A stretch of DNA of 64,000 nt from Solitalea lacus (GTDB taxonomy: Bacteria; Bacteroidota; Bacteroidia; Sphingobacteriales; Sphingobacteriaceae): assembly GCF_022014595.1 (NCBI RefSeq), contig NZ_CP091740.1, forward strand, positions 2,220,200 through 2,284,199. The letters run 5' to 3'. Within the stretch, counting starts at the first letter, position 1. Each line of letters starts with the position of its first letter. Under the pieces are notes generated by a model. The model was not told where the DNA came from and searched no databases. It saw only the letters and a list, made by a program, of their open reading frames with translations. Position numbers and translations under genes: made by a program. Positions 25,876-35,929 of the stretch are shown here, one piece after another.

Positions 25876-28275
25876 ATGCAGCTAACCGATACTAAAACCA
25901 CATGTTATCATTGCGGTCTTGACTGTGATGAAGAAACCGTTGTCTTCGACGAAAAAACGTTTTGTTGTAACGGATGTAAAGTGGTTTATGAAATTTTAGC
26001 AGAAAACCACCTTTGTGATTATTACCAAATTGCGGCTAATGCCGGTATCTCTCAAAAAATAAAAAAAACAGCCAAAGGCAAGTTCTCAATTCTGAATAAT
26101 CAGGAGATTAAGGAAAAACTGATTCGGTTTACAAATGGAAAACAGACCCATGTTGTTTTCTTTCTTCCTCAAATCCATTGCAGTTCATGTATTTGGTTGC
26201 TCGAAAATCTTCATCGTATCAACGCGGGTATTATTCACTCAAGGGTTGATTTTGCTCTAAAAGAAATTACCATTGTTTTTAATGAAAATGAGGTATCACT
26301 TCCGGTGATAGCCGAACTTTTGACTAGTGTTGGTTATGAACCTTACCTTAATTTAAATGATATTTCCAGCAAGAAGAATTATTTGGTTGATAGAGGTTTG
26401 GTTTACAAATTAGGCATAGCCGGGTTTTGTTTTGGCAATATAATGATGCTAAGTTTTCCTGAATATTTTTCAGACGGAACGGTTGATTATACTCTTAAAA
26501 AAATATTTAATTATCTGAACTTGGCATTATCACTTCCGGTATTTTTCTATAGTGCTAATGTGTTTTATTTATCTGCCTGGGCCGGAATTAAAAAACGTTT
26601 TTTAAATATTGATGCTCCAATTGTATTGGCCATTCTCATTACGTTCATTAGAAGTGTTTATGAGATTTTAAGTGGAACAGGTGCCGGTTATCTCGACTCG
26701 ATGACAGGAATTGTGTTTTTTATGCTTATTGGTAGGTATTTACAAAATAAAACATATCAGAAATTATCATTTGACAGGGACTATAAATCCTATTTTCCTA
26801 TCGCTGTAACCCTTAAGAAGGATGATGGTGAAGAAGAGAATATTCCTGTGACGCAATTGAATTGTGGAGATACGCTTATTATTAGAAACAATGAATTGAT
26901 ACCGGCTGATTCTATTTTAATTAAGGGGAAAGCCAATATTGATTACAGCTTTGTTACTGGTGAATCAGATCCTGTCCAAAAGTCAATAGGTGAAAATATT
27001 TATGCAGGTGGAAAGCAAGTAGGAAGTGCAATAGAACTGAAGATTACCCGAAATGTTTCAAATAGCTATTTAACAGAATTATGGAACAAAGATGTTTTTA
27101 GATTATATGAAGACAAAAAGAACTCTTATATACATAGTATAAGCCGTTATTTTACTATTGCATTGTTTACCATGGCTGCTTTAACAGCAATATTTTGGGC
27201 TATAAATGATCCTTCCAAAATTCTAAATGCAGTTTCTGCCATGCTTATTATTGCTTGTCCGTGCGCATTATTATTGTCGTCAACTTTTACAAATGGGAAT
27301 GTGCTGCGAATATTTGGACGAAATAATTTCTATCTAAAAAACGCAACCGTTATAGAAATGCTTGCTGATGCTGATACTATTGTTTTTGACAAAACAGGAA
27401 CAATTACCCAAAACGGGCAATCGATGGTAAACTATGTTGGTGTGGATCTCTCTGAGGGACAGCAGCAACTGATACGCTCCGTGGTGTTACAGTCAGTTCA
27501 TCCGCACAGTAAAGCCATTAGTGCTTTTTTACCTAAGTTTAACACTCTTACCGTTGAAAGTTTGGTTGAATTACCAGGTAAAGGTATTCAGGCCGAGATT
27601 AAAGGTAATATCATTCGTGTGGGTTCGGCTGATTTTGCAGGAGCAACACAGCTATCCGAGGTGAAAACAGGAAAAACATACGTTTCAATTAATGAACAGT
27701 TTTTGGGAGTGTTTAGCATCTCTAATCAATATCGTAAAGGATTGGTGCCGTTGATTGGAGAATTGCGCGGTCAATATAAAATGTCCTTAATTTCAGGAGA
27801 TAATGATGCAGAGAAAGGTGCACTCACGCAATTGTTTGAGACCAAAAATGAATTACTGTTCAATCAAACTCCGGAAAGCAAGCTAAATTATATAAAGAAC
27901 TTACAAAGGAACGGTAAAAATGTGATGATGATCGGAGATGGTTTGAATGATGCCGGAGCTCTTAAGCAAAGTAATGTAGGGATTGCGGTTTCTGATGAGG
28001 TCAATAATTTTTCACCTGCATGTGACGCTATTTTGGCTGGTGGTGAGTTGATAAAACTTAGTTCATTAATACGTTACGCGAAATCTGCCAAATCCATTGT
28101 GATGATCAGCTTTATTATATCTATTTTATATAATATCGTTGGGTTGTCATTTGCCGTTCAGGGTACGCTCTCGCCAGTTATTGCAGCTATTTTAATGCCT
28201 GCCAGCTCAATAAGCATAATTCTGTTTACAACAGGAGCAAGCGCATTTATGGCAAAAATTAAGGGACTAAAATAA
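25876..28275 (+). CDS. ccoI: Heavy-metal P-type ATPase, CcoI/FixI type
   Basis: 799 residues. N-terminal cysteine cluster (CYHCGLDC...FCCNGC) and HMA domain with CSSC (Cys102, Cys105), membrane helices, TGES actuator motif, the CPC copper site (near residue 461), DKTGT phosphorylation site (Asp505), HPHS and GDGLNDAGA. This order and the extra N-terminal Cys domain are typical of CcoI/FixI, which supplies copper for cbb3 cytochrome oxidase assembly at the inner membrane. The usual neighbours ccoS and ccoNOP are absent from this window. The upstream FNR gene and FNR box suggest microaerobic induction. Confidence 0.92.
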   Translation: MQLTDTKTTCYHCGLDCDEETVVFDEKTFCCNGCKVVYEILAENHLCDYYQIAANAGISQKIKKTAKGKFSILNNQEIKEKLIRFTNGKQTHVVFFLPQIHCSSCIWLLENLHRINAGIIHSRVDFALKEITIVFNENEVSLPVIAELLTSVGYEPYLNLNDISSKKNYLVDRGLVYKLGIAGFCFGNIMMLSFPEYFSDGTVDYTLKKIFNYLNLALSLPVFFYSANVFYLSAWAGIKKRFLNIDAPIVLAILITFIRSVYEILSGTGAGYLDSMTGIVFFMLIGRYLQNKTYQKLSFDRDYKSYFPIAVTLKKDDGEEENIPVTQLNCGDTLIIRNNELIPADSILIKGKANIDYSFVTGESDPVQKSIGENIYAGGKQVGSAIELKITRNVSNSYLTELWNKDVFRLYEDKKNSYIHSISRYFTIALFTMAALTAIFWAINDPSKILNAVSAMLIIACPCALLLSSTFTNGNVLRIFGRNNFYLKNATVIEMLADADTIVFDKTGTITQNGQSMVNYVGVDLSEGQQQLIRSVVLQSVHPHSKAISAFLPKFNTLTVESLVELPGKGIQAEIKGNIIRVGSADFAGATQLSEVKTGKTYVSINEQFLGVFSISNQYRKGLVPLIGELRGQYKMSLISGDNDAEKGALTQLFETKNELLFNQTPESKLNYIKNLQRNGKNVMMIGDGLNDAGALKQSNVGIAVSDEVNNFSPACDAILAGGELIKLSSLIRYAKSAKSIVMISFIISILYNIVGLSFAVQGTLSPVIAAILMPASSISIILFTTGASAFMAKIKGLK

Positions 28276-28278
28276 AAA

Positions 28279-28308
28279 AACTCTCCGAGCTTAATAATTC
28301 GGAGAGTT
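28279..28308. terminator. Bidirectional terminator
   Basis: 10-bp stem AACTCTCCGA / TCGGAGAGTT between the ATPase and the small convergent gene; the minus strand ends in an 8-T run, the plus strand more weakly. Confidence 0.8.
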
Positions 28309-28312
28309 CTAA

Positions 28313-28483
28313 TTATCGTTTAGGACAGCTTTTGCAAGCTTTGCCACGTTTGTATTTTTTACAACACTTCTTAAAGGCACAACATCCACTCAAATAAACA
28401 TTGAAGCCTTTTGCCATTTCCGGATCAGTTGGTATCACCGGAAGTTTGCAACTATCAGATTCTAAAAATTTTACCTCTTCCAT
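28313..28483 (-). CDS. Small cysteine-rich protein
   Basis: A 56-residue protein (MEEVKFLESDSCKLPVIPTD...CKSCPKR) with seven cysteines (positions 12, 34, 35, 40, 41, 50, 53) and a lysine/arginine-rich tail, CCAFKKCCKKYKRGKACKSC. The cysteine pattern suggests metal binding; no signal peptide, so cytosolic. An exact -7 box lies 17 nt upstream and a strong terminator directly follows the stop, supporting a real gene. Placed next to the copper ATPase, so a link to metal or redox homeostasis is plausible but unproven. I do not recognise a named family. Confidence 0.7.
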   Translation of the reverse strand: MEEVKFLESDSCKLPVIPTDPEMAKGFNVYLSGCCAFKKCCKKYKRGKACKSCPKR

Positions 28484-28500
28484 CTATTCTTAAAGCTTGG

Positions 28501-28508
28501 CAAATATA
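28501..28508 (-). promoter_or_regulatory. -7 promoter element of the small Cys-rich gene
   Basis: TATATTTG on the minus strand with a TTTG (28530-28533) 21 nt further upstream, an acceptable -33/-7 pair. Confidence 0.5.
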
Positions 28509-28722
28509 AGGCAATATTTAGATTAAATACAAATAATATTTAGACAAATTTTAAATTAGGCCATTGATAACCCTGGAAATTATCCTGATTGATTGTGATT
28601 ATTAATTAAAGCAAAATGGTATTTTAGAACACCAATTTATGATGCGTTTTTGGGATGGCTAATACTATGTTTTTCCTTAAGTGCCAATTAGTTAAATAAC
28701 CAATTAATATATCAATACTCTT

Positions 28723-29421
28723 ATGAATAAAGTTGTTGCTAACGCTGATGAAGCGGTTAAAGACATAACTGATGGATTAACTTTAATGGTTGGAGGTTTT
28801 GGTCTTTGTGGGATTCCGGAAAACTCTATAGCTGCTTTAGTTAAGAAAAATGTGAAAAATCTTACTTGTATTTCTAACAATGCCGGAGTTGACGATTTTG
28901 GCTTAGGTCTGTTGCTTCAAAATAAGCAAATTAAGAAGATGATATCTTCTTATGTTGGTGAGAACGCAGAGTTTGAACGACAGTTGCTTAGCGGAGAGCT
29001 AGAAGTAGAACTAATCCCGCAAGGAACATTGGCTACCCGTTGTATGGCTGCAGGCTATGGTATGCCGGCTATATTTACCCCTGCCGGTGTAGGAACAGAA
29101 GTTGCTGAAGGTAAAGAAGTGCGCAATTTCAATGGTAAAGATTATTTGATGGAATATGCTTTTGATGCGGATTTTGCTATTGTTAAAGCGTGGAAGGGAG
29201 ATGCTCATGGCAATTTAATTTACCGGTCCACTTCAAGAAACTTTAATCCATTAATGGCCATGGGCGGTAAAATTACTATTGCAGAGGTTGAGGAATTAGT
29301 TCCAGTAGGTGAACTTGATCCTGATCAGATTCATACCCCTGGAATTTACGTGCATCGAATTTTCGAAGGTAAAAACTATGAAAAACGTATTGAGCAACGT
29401 ACTGTTAGAAGCAGAGGTTAA
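28723..29421 (+). CDS. scoA: 3-oxoacid CoA-transferase subunit A
   Basis: 232 residues. Begins [34 protein letters not shown], the alpha-subunit glycine-rich motif, with KTIAE-like [27 protein letters not shown] near the end. With subunit B it transfers CoA between succinyl-CoA and acetoacetate (ketone-body use). Length and motifs match succinyl-CoA:3-ketoacid transferase alpha. The B-subunit gene follows after 132 bp. Confidence 0.95.
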   Translation: MNKVVANADEAVKDITDGLTLMVGGFGLCGIPENSIAALVKKNVKNLTCISNNAGVDDFGLGLLLQNKQIKKMISSYVGENAEFERQLLSGELEVELIPQGTLATRCMAAGYGMPAIFTPAGVGTEVAEGKEVRNFNGKDYLMEYAFDADFAIVKAWKGDAHGNLIYRSTSRNFNPLMAMGGKITIAEVEELVPVGELDPDQIHTPGIYVHRIFEGKNYEKRIEQRTVRSRG

Positions 29422-29553
29422 TCAAAGTATGTTTCATTGTCAAATTAAGCCAATTAAGTTTAAAGTAATCATTTGATAGAGTTTAGATGGTTGAGTCGAT
29501 ACTTCTAGTGTATTTTAACGGAATTCTAATCAATAGATTTAAGAAATAAAGAA

Positions 29554-30210
29554 ATGTTAGATAAAAACGGCATAGCTAAACGTATAGCAAAAGAATTAAA
29601 GGATGGTTACTATGTAAACCTAGGAATCGGAATTCCAACATTAGTGGCCAATTATATTCCTGATGGTATTTCAGTTACTCTTCAGTCGGAAAATGGTTTA
29701 TTGGGTATGGGGCCTTTTCCGTTTGAAGGTGAGGAAGATCCTGATTTGATCAACGCAGGTAAGCAAACCATTACAACGTTACCTGGAAGCTCAATTTTTG
29801 ACTCTGCACTAAGTTTTGGAATGATACGTGCGGGAAAAGTTGACCTGACAATATTAGGCGCGATGGAAGTATCAGAAAATGGTGACATTGCCAACTGGAA
29901 AATACCTGGTAAAATGGTAAAAGGAATGGGTGGAGCGATGGATTTGGTGGCCTCTGCAAAAAATATTATTGTTGCTATGCAGCACGTAAATAAAGCTGGG
30001 GAGTCTAAACTGCTGCCTTCATGTACATTGCCTTTAACAGGAACTCGCTGTGTTAAAAAGATTGTAACGGAATTGGGTGTGTTCGATGTACTGCCAGAAG
30101 GTGGTTTTAAATTATTAGAGCGAGCACCTGGAGTTTCTGTTGAACATATTATAAATTCAACCGCTGGTAAATTAATTATTGAAGGTGAAATTCCAGAAAT
30201 GGTATTATAA
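29554..30210 (+). CDS. scoB: 3-oxoacid CoA-transferase subunit B
   Basis: 218 residues. Contains YVNLGIGIPTLVANYIPDG and the catalytic glutamate motif SENGLLGMGPFP, plus GAMDLVASAKNIIVAMQHV. Forms the heterodimer with the upstream A subunit. The gap between the two genes is 132 bp with no terminator seen, so they are probably one operon; a GC-rich hairpin follows. Confidence 0.95.
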   Translation: MLDKNGIAKRIAKELKDGYYVNLGIGIPTLVANYIPDGISVTLQSENGLLGMGPFPFEGEEDPDLINAGKQTITTLPGSSIFDSALSFGMIRAGKVDLTILGAMEVSENGDIANWKIPGKMVKGMGGAMDLVASAKNIIVAMQHVNKAGESKLLPSCTLPLTGTRCVKKIVTELGVFDVLPEGGFKLLERAPGVSVEHIINSTAGKLIIEGEIPEMVL

Positions 30211-30228
30211 AGCAATCTTCAAGATTTA

Positions 30229-30262
30229 AAAAGGGGCATGAGTTCGTTCTTATGCCCCTTTT
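30229..30262 (+). terminator. Terminator of scoAB
   Basis: 11-bp stem AAAAGGGGCAT / ATGCCCCTTTT with a T-rich end. Confidence 0.85.
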
Positions 30263-30283
30263 ATTCATACAAATTCACCATAA

Positions 30284-30320
30284 AACAAACGCCGTATCAT
30301 GTTCTGATACGGCGTTTGTT
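30284..30320 (-). terminator. Terminator of yidC operon
   Basis: Perfect 16-bp stem (30284-30299 with 30305-30320) and a TTTTA tail on the minus strand, 21 nt after the yidC stop. Confidence 0.85.
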
Positions 30321-30341
30321 GTTTTATTAAAAGGAAGAACT

Positions 30342-32123
30342 TTATTTTTTACGTTGTTGAGCAGCTTGTTGTTGTTTTGTCATTTCTTCTAAACGCATTT
30401 GCCATTTAGACTTCTGACTAGCTCCAGGACGCTTTTTATTTTCCTGAATCTTAGCATGAATTGCATCATCATTAACAAACTTACGGATGATAAATTGTTG
30501 TAAGAAAGTGATAATGTTCGCACAGAAGTAATAGAAGTTCAAGCCTGCTGGAAAACTATTTAATGCTCCTAAAAATACAACCGGCATAATGTAACCAATG
30601 TATTTCATTTGACCTGTAACTCCCGAAATTCGGTTGTTCATCCACGTGTAAATTAATGTCGATATAGTCATTAATACACACATTAAGCTTAAGTGGTTTC
30701 CAAGGAACGGTATGTTCACTCCAAAATTAATCACTGAATCATAAGTTGAAAGGTCATTCATCCATAAGAATGGTTGTTGACGTAACTCAAAAGAAGCAGG
30801 GAAGAAACGGAAGAACGCCAGTAATATTGGCATTTGAAGCAACAATGGAATACAACCAGCTAATGGGTTTACTCCAGCTTGTTTGTATAACTTCAGGTAT
30901 TCCTGTTGTAACTTGGTTTGATCTTCTTCACCAACTTTAGCTTTAATTGCATCCATTTCAGGTTTTAATGCACGCATTTTGGCCTGAGACAAATATGAAC
31001 TATAAGTTATCGGTAATAAAACCAATTTTAACACAACTGTTAAAATAAGGATGATAATACCATAGTTTAAATTGAAGTTGTCCAGGAAGTTGAATAAAGG
31101 AATTACCGCCCAACGGTTAATCCATCCTAAAGGTCCCCAGCCTAATTTAATTTGGCTTTGCAAGTCATAACCTACATTTTTCAATGTGGTAAAGTGATTT
31201 GGACCGAAGTAAAATGTAAAGTTTAATTGCTCATCAGGTTTTGATTGAATTGGAACAACCAAGTCAGCTGATAAGTTCTTAAGATTCGATTTGGTAAGGT
31301 CGGTAACAGTGCTTAATGTTCCAGTTTGGAATTTGTTTTGAGCAATTAGTACCGTAGAGAAGAAGTGCTGCTTAAAAGAAATCCATTTTATTGGCTCTTC
31401 AAGTTTTTCTTCTTTGTCTTTACTCTCTGATAAGTAATCTACATCACCATTTTCCTTTTGGTAAAAAACAGTTGTATAGGTTTGTTCGTTTTTCTTATCT
31501 TTTTCTTGTTGAATCAGATCACTTTTCCACTCTAGGTTTAAGGTTTTTGCACTTGGATTCAATAATTGATTCATTCCGGCCATTTTAACGCCGAAATTTA
31601 ACAAGTAACTATCACCTTTAAGCGAATACACATAATCAACATATTGCGTAGCTGAAAATGCCAAACGCATTGTTACGCTGTTTGAATCTTTACCGGCCAC
31701 ACTGAATGACGAACCGATTGGTTGGAAAAGTTCATCAGTCGTATTTACATTTTTAGTAGTTAATGGCAGTTTTAAACCAAAACGGTTTTCATCGCCATTA
31801 AATAATATTATCGGTTTGCCGTTCCATGTTTTCTGACCTTTAAGTTCGGTTGAGTAAACACGACCACCTTTGGTTGAAAGCGTTATTTTAACTTTTTCGT
31901 TTTCAAGAGTAATAAATTGCTCCTGAAGAGCAGCCGAGTCAGCAAACTTTACAGTTTTGTTTGCTGTAACTGGAGCTGTCTTAATGCCGGCCTTAGCATT
32001 TTTAATCGAATCGGTTTGGTGCTGATATTGCTTTAATTCAGCCTCATTTGGCTTCATAAAGTAGCTCCATCCAAGCATGATGGCAGCAATCAACAACATA
32101 CCGGTAAGGGTGTTTCTATCCAT
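30342..32123 (-). CDS. yidC: Membrane protein insertase YidC
   Basis: 593 residues. N-terminal helix (MDRNTLTGMLLIAAIMLGWSYFM), a large periplasmic beta domain (about 60-350), then the conserved five-helix core with the substrate groove region PLTYSSYLSQAKMRALKPEMDAIKAK-like (here ITYSSYLSQAKMRALKPEMD), NPLAGCIPLLLQMPIL and the lysine/glutamine-rich tail KSKWQMRLEEMTKQQQAAQQRKK. Inserts inner-membrane proteins with or without Sec. Bacteroidota size is normal. 18 bp downstream of pyrG in one operon. Confidence 0.96.
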   Translation of the reverse strand: MDRNTLTGMLLIAAIMLGWSYFMKPNEAELKQYQHQTDSIKNAKAGIKTAPVTANKTVKFADSAALQEQFITLENEKVKITLSTKGGRVYSTELKGQKTWNGKPIILFNGDENRFGLKLPLTTKNVNTTDELFQPIGSSFSVAGKDSNSVTMRLAFSATQYVDYVYSLKGDSYLLNFGVKMAGMNQLLNPSAKTLNLEWKSDLIQQEKDKKNEQTYTTVFYQKENGDVDYLSESKDKEEKLEEPIKWISFKQHFFSTVLIAQNKFQTGTLSTVTDLTKSNLKNLSADLVVPIQSKPDEQLNFTFYFGPNHFTTLKNVGYDLQSQIKLGWGPLGWINRWAVIPLFNFLDNFNLNYGIIILILTVVLKLVLLPITYSSYLSQAKMRALKPEMDAIKAKVGEEDQTKLQQEYLKLYKQAGVNPLAGCIPLLLQMPILLAFFRFFPASFELRQQPFLWMNDLSTYDSVINFGVNIPFLGNHLSLMCVLMTISTLIYTWMNNRISGVTGQMKYIGYIMPVVFLGALNSFPAGLNFYYFCANIITFLQQFIIRKFVNDDAIHAKIQENKKRPGASQKSKWQMRLEEMTKQQQAAQQRKK

Positions 32124-32141
32124 TTATCGGTTTTTAAATAC

Positions 32142-33770
32142 TTATTTAGATTTCTTTGGATTATTCTCGTAATGATATGTTTTAGCAGCCTCTACAAACT
32201 TAACAAATAAAGGATGTGGATTTGCTACCGTACTTTTTAATTCAGGGTGAAACTGGCCACCAACAAAATATGGGTGATTTTTTAATTCAATAATTTCAAC
32301 CAAGTTTGAGTCAGGGTTAATACCTGAAGTTATCATTCCGGCATCATTATATTGCTGTAAGTAAGCATTGTTGAACTCATAACGATGACGATGGCGTTCA
32401 GAAATACGAGATTTACCATATGCATTAAATGCTTTGGTGCCTTTCTTGATTTCACAAGGATACGATCCCAAACGCATTGTTCCGCCCATGTTTGTAATTT
32501 CCTTCTGCTCTTCCATGAGGTTGATAACCGGATAATTAGTCTCGGCATTCATTTCAATAGAGTGAGCACCATCTAAGTTAAGGACGTTGCGAGCGAATTC
32601 CACCACGGCACATTGCATACCTAAACAAATTCCAAAGAATGGAATATTGTTCTCACGAACGTATTTAATAGCATCGATTTTACCCTCAATACCACGGTTT
32701 CCAAAGCCAGGGGCAACCAAAACACCATCTAAACCATTCAGTTTCTCTTCCACATTGCTTTCATTGATGTGTTCTGAATGGATGTACTGTAAGTTTACTT
32801 TACACTCGTTTTTAGCTCCAGCATGAATAAACGACTCACAAATTGATTTGTAAGCATCAGGTAATTCAACATATTTACCAACCAACCCAATCTTAACTTC
32901 AGATGTTGGATTTTTTAGCTTACCTAAAAACTCTTTCCATGAATCAAGATTAGGCTCATCCTTCATTGGAAGTTTTAGCTTGGTTAATACAATGCGGTCT
33001 AATTGCTCTTTCAGCATCAACAACGGAACGTCGTAAATAGTTGAAGCATCGGCTGATTCAATTACCGCGTTTACGTTTACGTTGCAGAATAAAGCGATTT
33101 TTTTACGTATCTCCTGGGTCATACGATGCTCTGTACGGCATACTAATATATCAGGGTGTACACCATACTCCATCAGCATTTTAACAGAGTGTTGCGTTGG
33201 TTTGGTTTTTAATTCACCAGCAGCAGCTAAGTAAGGTAACAAGGTAAGGTGAATTACCAACGTATTGGTAGAGCCGTGTTCCCAACGGAACTGACGAACA
33301 GCCTCGATGTATGGTAATGACTCGATGTCGCCAACGGTTCCACCTAATTCGGTGATCACAATGTCGTACTCTCCAGTATCACCTAAGCGCTGAATATTGG
33401 CTTTAATTTCATCGGTGATATGAGGAACCACCTGTACGGTTTTTCCCAAATAATCTCCACGACGCTCTTTGTTAATTACATTTTGATAAATGCGGCCGGT
33501 AGTAACGTTGTTGGCCTGTGAGGTTGGAACGTTCAAAAAACGTTCATAGTGACCAAGGTCTAGGTCAGTTTCTGCGCCATCTTCAGTTACATAACATTCT
33601 CCGTGTTCATAAGGATTCAATGTTCCCGGATCAATATTAATGTATGGGTCAAGCTTTTGGATGGTTACCCTGTATCCCCTCGATTGTAATAATTTAGCTA
33701 ATGAAGCTGAAATAATTCCTTTCCCTAACGAAGAGGTAACACCCCCCGTAACAAAAACGTATTTAGTCAT
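32142..33770 (-). CDS. pyrG: CTP synthase
   Basis: 542 residues. N-terminal amidoligase domain ([47 protein letters not shown]) and C-terminal glutamine amidotransferase domain with [17 protein letters not shown] (nucleophile Cys) and the FHPEL histidine/glutamate pair. Makes CTP from UTP, ATP and glutamine. An exact TACTTTTG promoter element is 33 nt upstream. Forms a two-gene operon with yidC downstream. Confidence 0.97.
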   Translation of the reverse strand: MTKYVFVTGGVTSSLGKGIISASLAKLLQSRGYRVTIQKLDPYINIDPGTLNPYEHGECYVTEDGAETDLDLGHYERFLNVPTSQANNVTTGRIYQNVINKERRGDYLGKTVQVVPHITDEIKANIQRLGDTGEYDIVITELGGTVGDIESLPYIEAVRQFRWEHGSTNTLVIHLTLLPYLAAAGELKTKPTQHSVKMLMEYGVHPDILVCRTEHRMTQEIRKKIALFCNVNVNAVIESADASTIYDVPLLMLKEQLDRIVLTKLKLPMKDEPNLDSWKEFLGKLKNPTSEVKIGLVGKYVELPDAYKSICESFIHAGAKNECKVNLQYIHSEHINESNVEEKLNGLDGVLVAPGFGNRGIEGKIDAIKYVRENNIPFFGICLGMQCAVVEFARNVLNLDGAHSIEMNAETNYPVINLMEEQKEITNMGGTMRLGSYPCEIKKGTKAFNAYGKSRISERHRHRYEFNNAYLQQYNDAGMITSGINPDSNLVEIIELKNHPYFVGGQFHPELKSTVANPHPLFVKFVEAAKTYHYENNPKKSK

Positions 33771-33802
33771 AATCTCAAATGATGCCTGCTGGTTACGGGT
33801 TG

Positions 33803-33810
33803 CAAAAGTA
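33803..33810 (-). promoter_or_regulatory. -7 promoter element of pyrG-yidC
   Basis: TACTTTTG on the minus strand, exact TAnnTTTG, 33 nt upstream of the ATG. Confidence 0.55.
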
Positions 33811-33949
33811 CGAAAAATAATGGGATGATGACTGCCTGAATTTAAATTCAGTTCATATTGTGATAAAGTATTGCTGCTAAAGCACTAAAGCAGGGATTTT
33901 GAGCATTGTGAACCCACTTTTATTGAAAGTTGCTCTTGATTGGTGGAAA

Positions 33950-33998
33950 AAAAGACCCCAAAGAAGGGTGGTTTTGCCAACTTTTTTTGGGGTCTTTC
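33950..33998. terminator. Hairpin terminator upstream of pyrG
   Basis: A 12-bp stem AAAGACCCCAAA / TTTGGGGTCTTT with a 16-25 nt loop and a strong T run on the minus strand. No gene needing it is obvious; it may insulate the pyrG promoter from antisense transcripts. Confidence 0.6.
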
Positions 33999-34095
33999 TA
34001 TACATAATCATACTCAATATTTAAAAGGATCTATGATCAAACTATCTAATTATTATTATTATGTCAAATGATGCCATTGTCAATCATATTCTAAT

Positions 34096-34103
34096 TATAT
34101 TTG
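34096..34103 (+). promoter_or_regulatory. -7 promoter element for the cobalamin leader
   Basis: TATATTTG, exact TAnnTTTG, about 50 nt upstream of the riboswitch; a TTG at 34077 is a poorly spaced -33. Confidence 0.4.
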
Positions 34104-34149
34104 CCTCCGTAGTTCTTTACATTTTTGTTTCGATAGGAAGGTTACTAAC

Positions 34150-34315
34150 CATTAGGTTGGCATTAAATAAGGAACCATGTGCAAATCATGGGCTGTCGCG
34201 CAACTGTAAGTAACGTAAAAATTGTTATTATAATCTCATACCCATTGTTCTTTAGAAAGAATGAGAAGGGCGATAACAATGTTACAAGCCAGGATACTTG
34301 CCTCACTATGTAAGA
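34150..34315 (+). promoter_or_regulatory. Cobalamin riboswitch
   Basis: The leader contains GGGCTGTCGCGCAACTGTAA, close to the cobalamin aptamer core, and about 80 nt later the B12 box AAGCCAGGATACTTGCC. The variable arm between them is a hairpin-forming stretch. In Bacteroidota this riboswitch controls B12-related genes such as metE, repressing them when cobalamin is bound. Here it precedes a truncated metE. The 9-mer GATACTTGC inside the B12 box (34293-34301) has its exact complement downstream at 34372-34380, a candidate alternative pairing. Confidence 0.85.
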
Positions 34316-34481
34316 CAAATGCTTTCGCGGTATAAAGCAGTAGTCATAAAAAGATGTGTTCTGTTGATAAAGCAAGTATCAGCTTAAGCTCATTTTAATT
34401 AATCTACACAAATTCCCGAAAGCATACCGAAAACTGTAAGGAACATTAATTTATTTAATGTTTCAACAATGTTTTATGCGT

Positions 34482-35333
34482 ATGCTAAAAAACAATCCTG
34501 GTTTCCCACTCAAGGAATCCAAGCGTGAACTTAAAAAAGCTTGTGAGGAATATTGGGGAGGTAAATCCGATAAGTTCCACCTTGAGCAAACTGTACAACA
34601 TCTGCGGTATCAAAACTGGCAGTTACAACTTCAAGCGGGTATAGATTTAATTCCTTGTAACGATTTTAGTTATTATGATCATGTTTTGGATATGTCATTG
34701 TTGTTGGGAGTAATTCCATCACGGTACACACCAATTCTTACTGACATAAAAGGCAATACAGAACTCGACCTGTATTTTGCTATGGCTAGGGGTTATCAGA
34801 AAGACGGATTAGACATTAAAGCAATGGAAATGATCAAGTGGTTTGATACTGATTTTCATTACGTTGTTCCTGAGTTTACCGCTGATCAGTCATTTAAATT
34901 ATTTTCTAACAAACTATTCAGTGAATATACTTTCGCCAAGCAACTATTAGGCGAAAAAGCAAAACCCGTAATCATTGGCCCCGTATCCTACCTACTACTC
35001 GGAAAAGAGAAAGAAAACGGCTTTCAAAAGATTGAACTTATTAAGCAACTAGTTCCGGTTTATATCGAAATCTTGAATAAACTAAAGAGTCTGGGAGCTG
35101 TATGGGTTCAACTTGAAGAGCCGTTTCTGGCTCTTGCTTTTACTTCAGCTGAAAAACAAGCATTTGAATGGGCATATAATGAGATAAAGAAGAAATGTTT
35201 TGGAATAAAAATTTTGCTCACAACTTATTTTGAAGGTTTACGAGACAATATTGAGTTCGCTACAAAGCTTCAAAATGAGGCTTTGCATATTGATTTGGTT
35301 CGGGCGCCTAAGCACCTAGAATGCCTAAGCTAA
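34482..35333 (+). pseudogene. Truncated cobalamin-independent methionine synthase (metE)
   Basis: 283-codon remnant of MetE (normally about 750-770 residues). It opens MLKNNPGFPLKESKRELKKACEEYW, where the family has FPRIG, so substrate-contacting residues are already altered; it reads MetE-like through YFEGLRDNIEFATKLQNEALHIDLVRAPKHLE and stops after one third. The whole C-terminal barrel with the zinc site for homocysteine is missing, and no remnant of it is evident before the PAS gene. It cannot be a working methionine synthase. In-frame ATGs at 34458 and 34476 are also possible starts. Confidence 0.8.
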
Positions 35334-35440
35334 TTCGCTTTATTAAGGGTTTTTTGTTCATCAAAATTATGTTATTGTATTGGTCAACAATATTAAAGTA
35401 CCAAAATTACTAAAGGCCTGTTCGAGACGAATACTACAAA

Positions 35441-35929
35441 ATGCTAAATCGCTATAATGCGAGAACTGTTTTAGGAACTCCGCTTAACAGCTGGGATGTT
35501 TTTATGGAAGGTTATTTTAGACTCTCATCAAAATTGAAAGACGTTACTGCATTAAAAAAGTTCGCTTGTGAACATAAATGGCAACATGATTTTGATTTTG
35601 AAACAGAACTTTGCAAGCATAACCGTTGTGTCATTATAGCAGATACTGGTTTAAATATTGTATTTGTAAGCAGGAACATAACTGCAATAAACGGTTATCT
35701 GCCTGACGAGTTAATTGGTAAACCTCTAAATTTATTTCAGGGTATTAAAATCGATCCGAATATTAAATCTTTGACTCAGGATGCCATCAGTATGGTGGAG
35801 CCGTTTAAGGCAATTATTGTGAATTACAGAAAAAACAGAACAAAGTACAATTGTGAAATCAATGGTTTTGCAGTATTTAATAAACAAAAGGAATTAGTCA
35901 ATCTTGTGGTTTTCAAAAAAATAATATAA
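35441..35929 (+). CDS. PAS domain protein (LOV-like without photoactive Cys)
   Basis: 162 residues. Residues about 60-160 form a PAS domain: NRCVIIADTGLNIVFVSRNITAINGYLPDELIGKPLNLFQG. The LFQG stretch parallels the LOV motif NCRFLQ, but the adduct cysteine is absent, so flavin-light chemistry is not expected. No output domain. The preceding ~55 residues are unassigned. It lies 107 bp downstream of the metE remnant and overlaps the next gene by one base, so the cobalamin leader may control it. Confidence 0.75.
   Translation: MLNRYNARTVLGTPLNSWDVFMEGYFRLSSKLKDVTALKKFACEHKWQHDFDFETELCKHNRCVIIADTGLNIVFVSRNITAINGYLPDELIGKPLNLFQGIKIDPNIKSLTQDAISMVEPFKAIIVNYRKNRTKYNCEINGFAVFNKQKELVNLVVFKKII

Noticed and set aside
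29682-30215. 177-codon minus frame opposite scoB
   Set aside because: Shadow frame; scoB on the plus strand has clear catalytic motifs.
33950-33998. A small RNA ending at the hairpin upstream of pyrG
   Set aside because: No -33/-7 pair found at a suitable distance on either strand; treated only as a terminator.
34163-34375. 70-codon minus frame across the cobalamin leader
   Set aside because: It is a shadow of the structured riboswitch on the plus strand.
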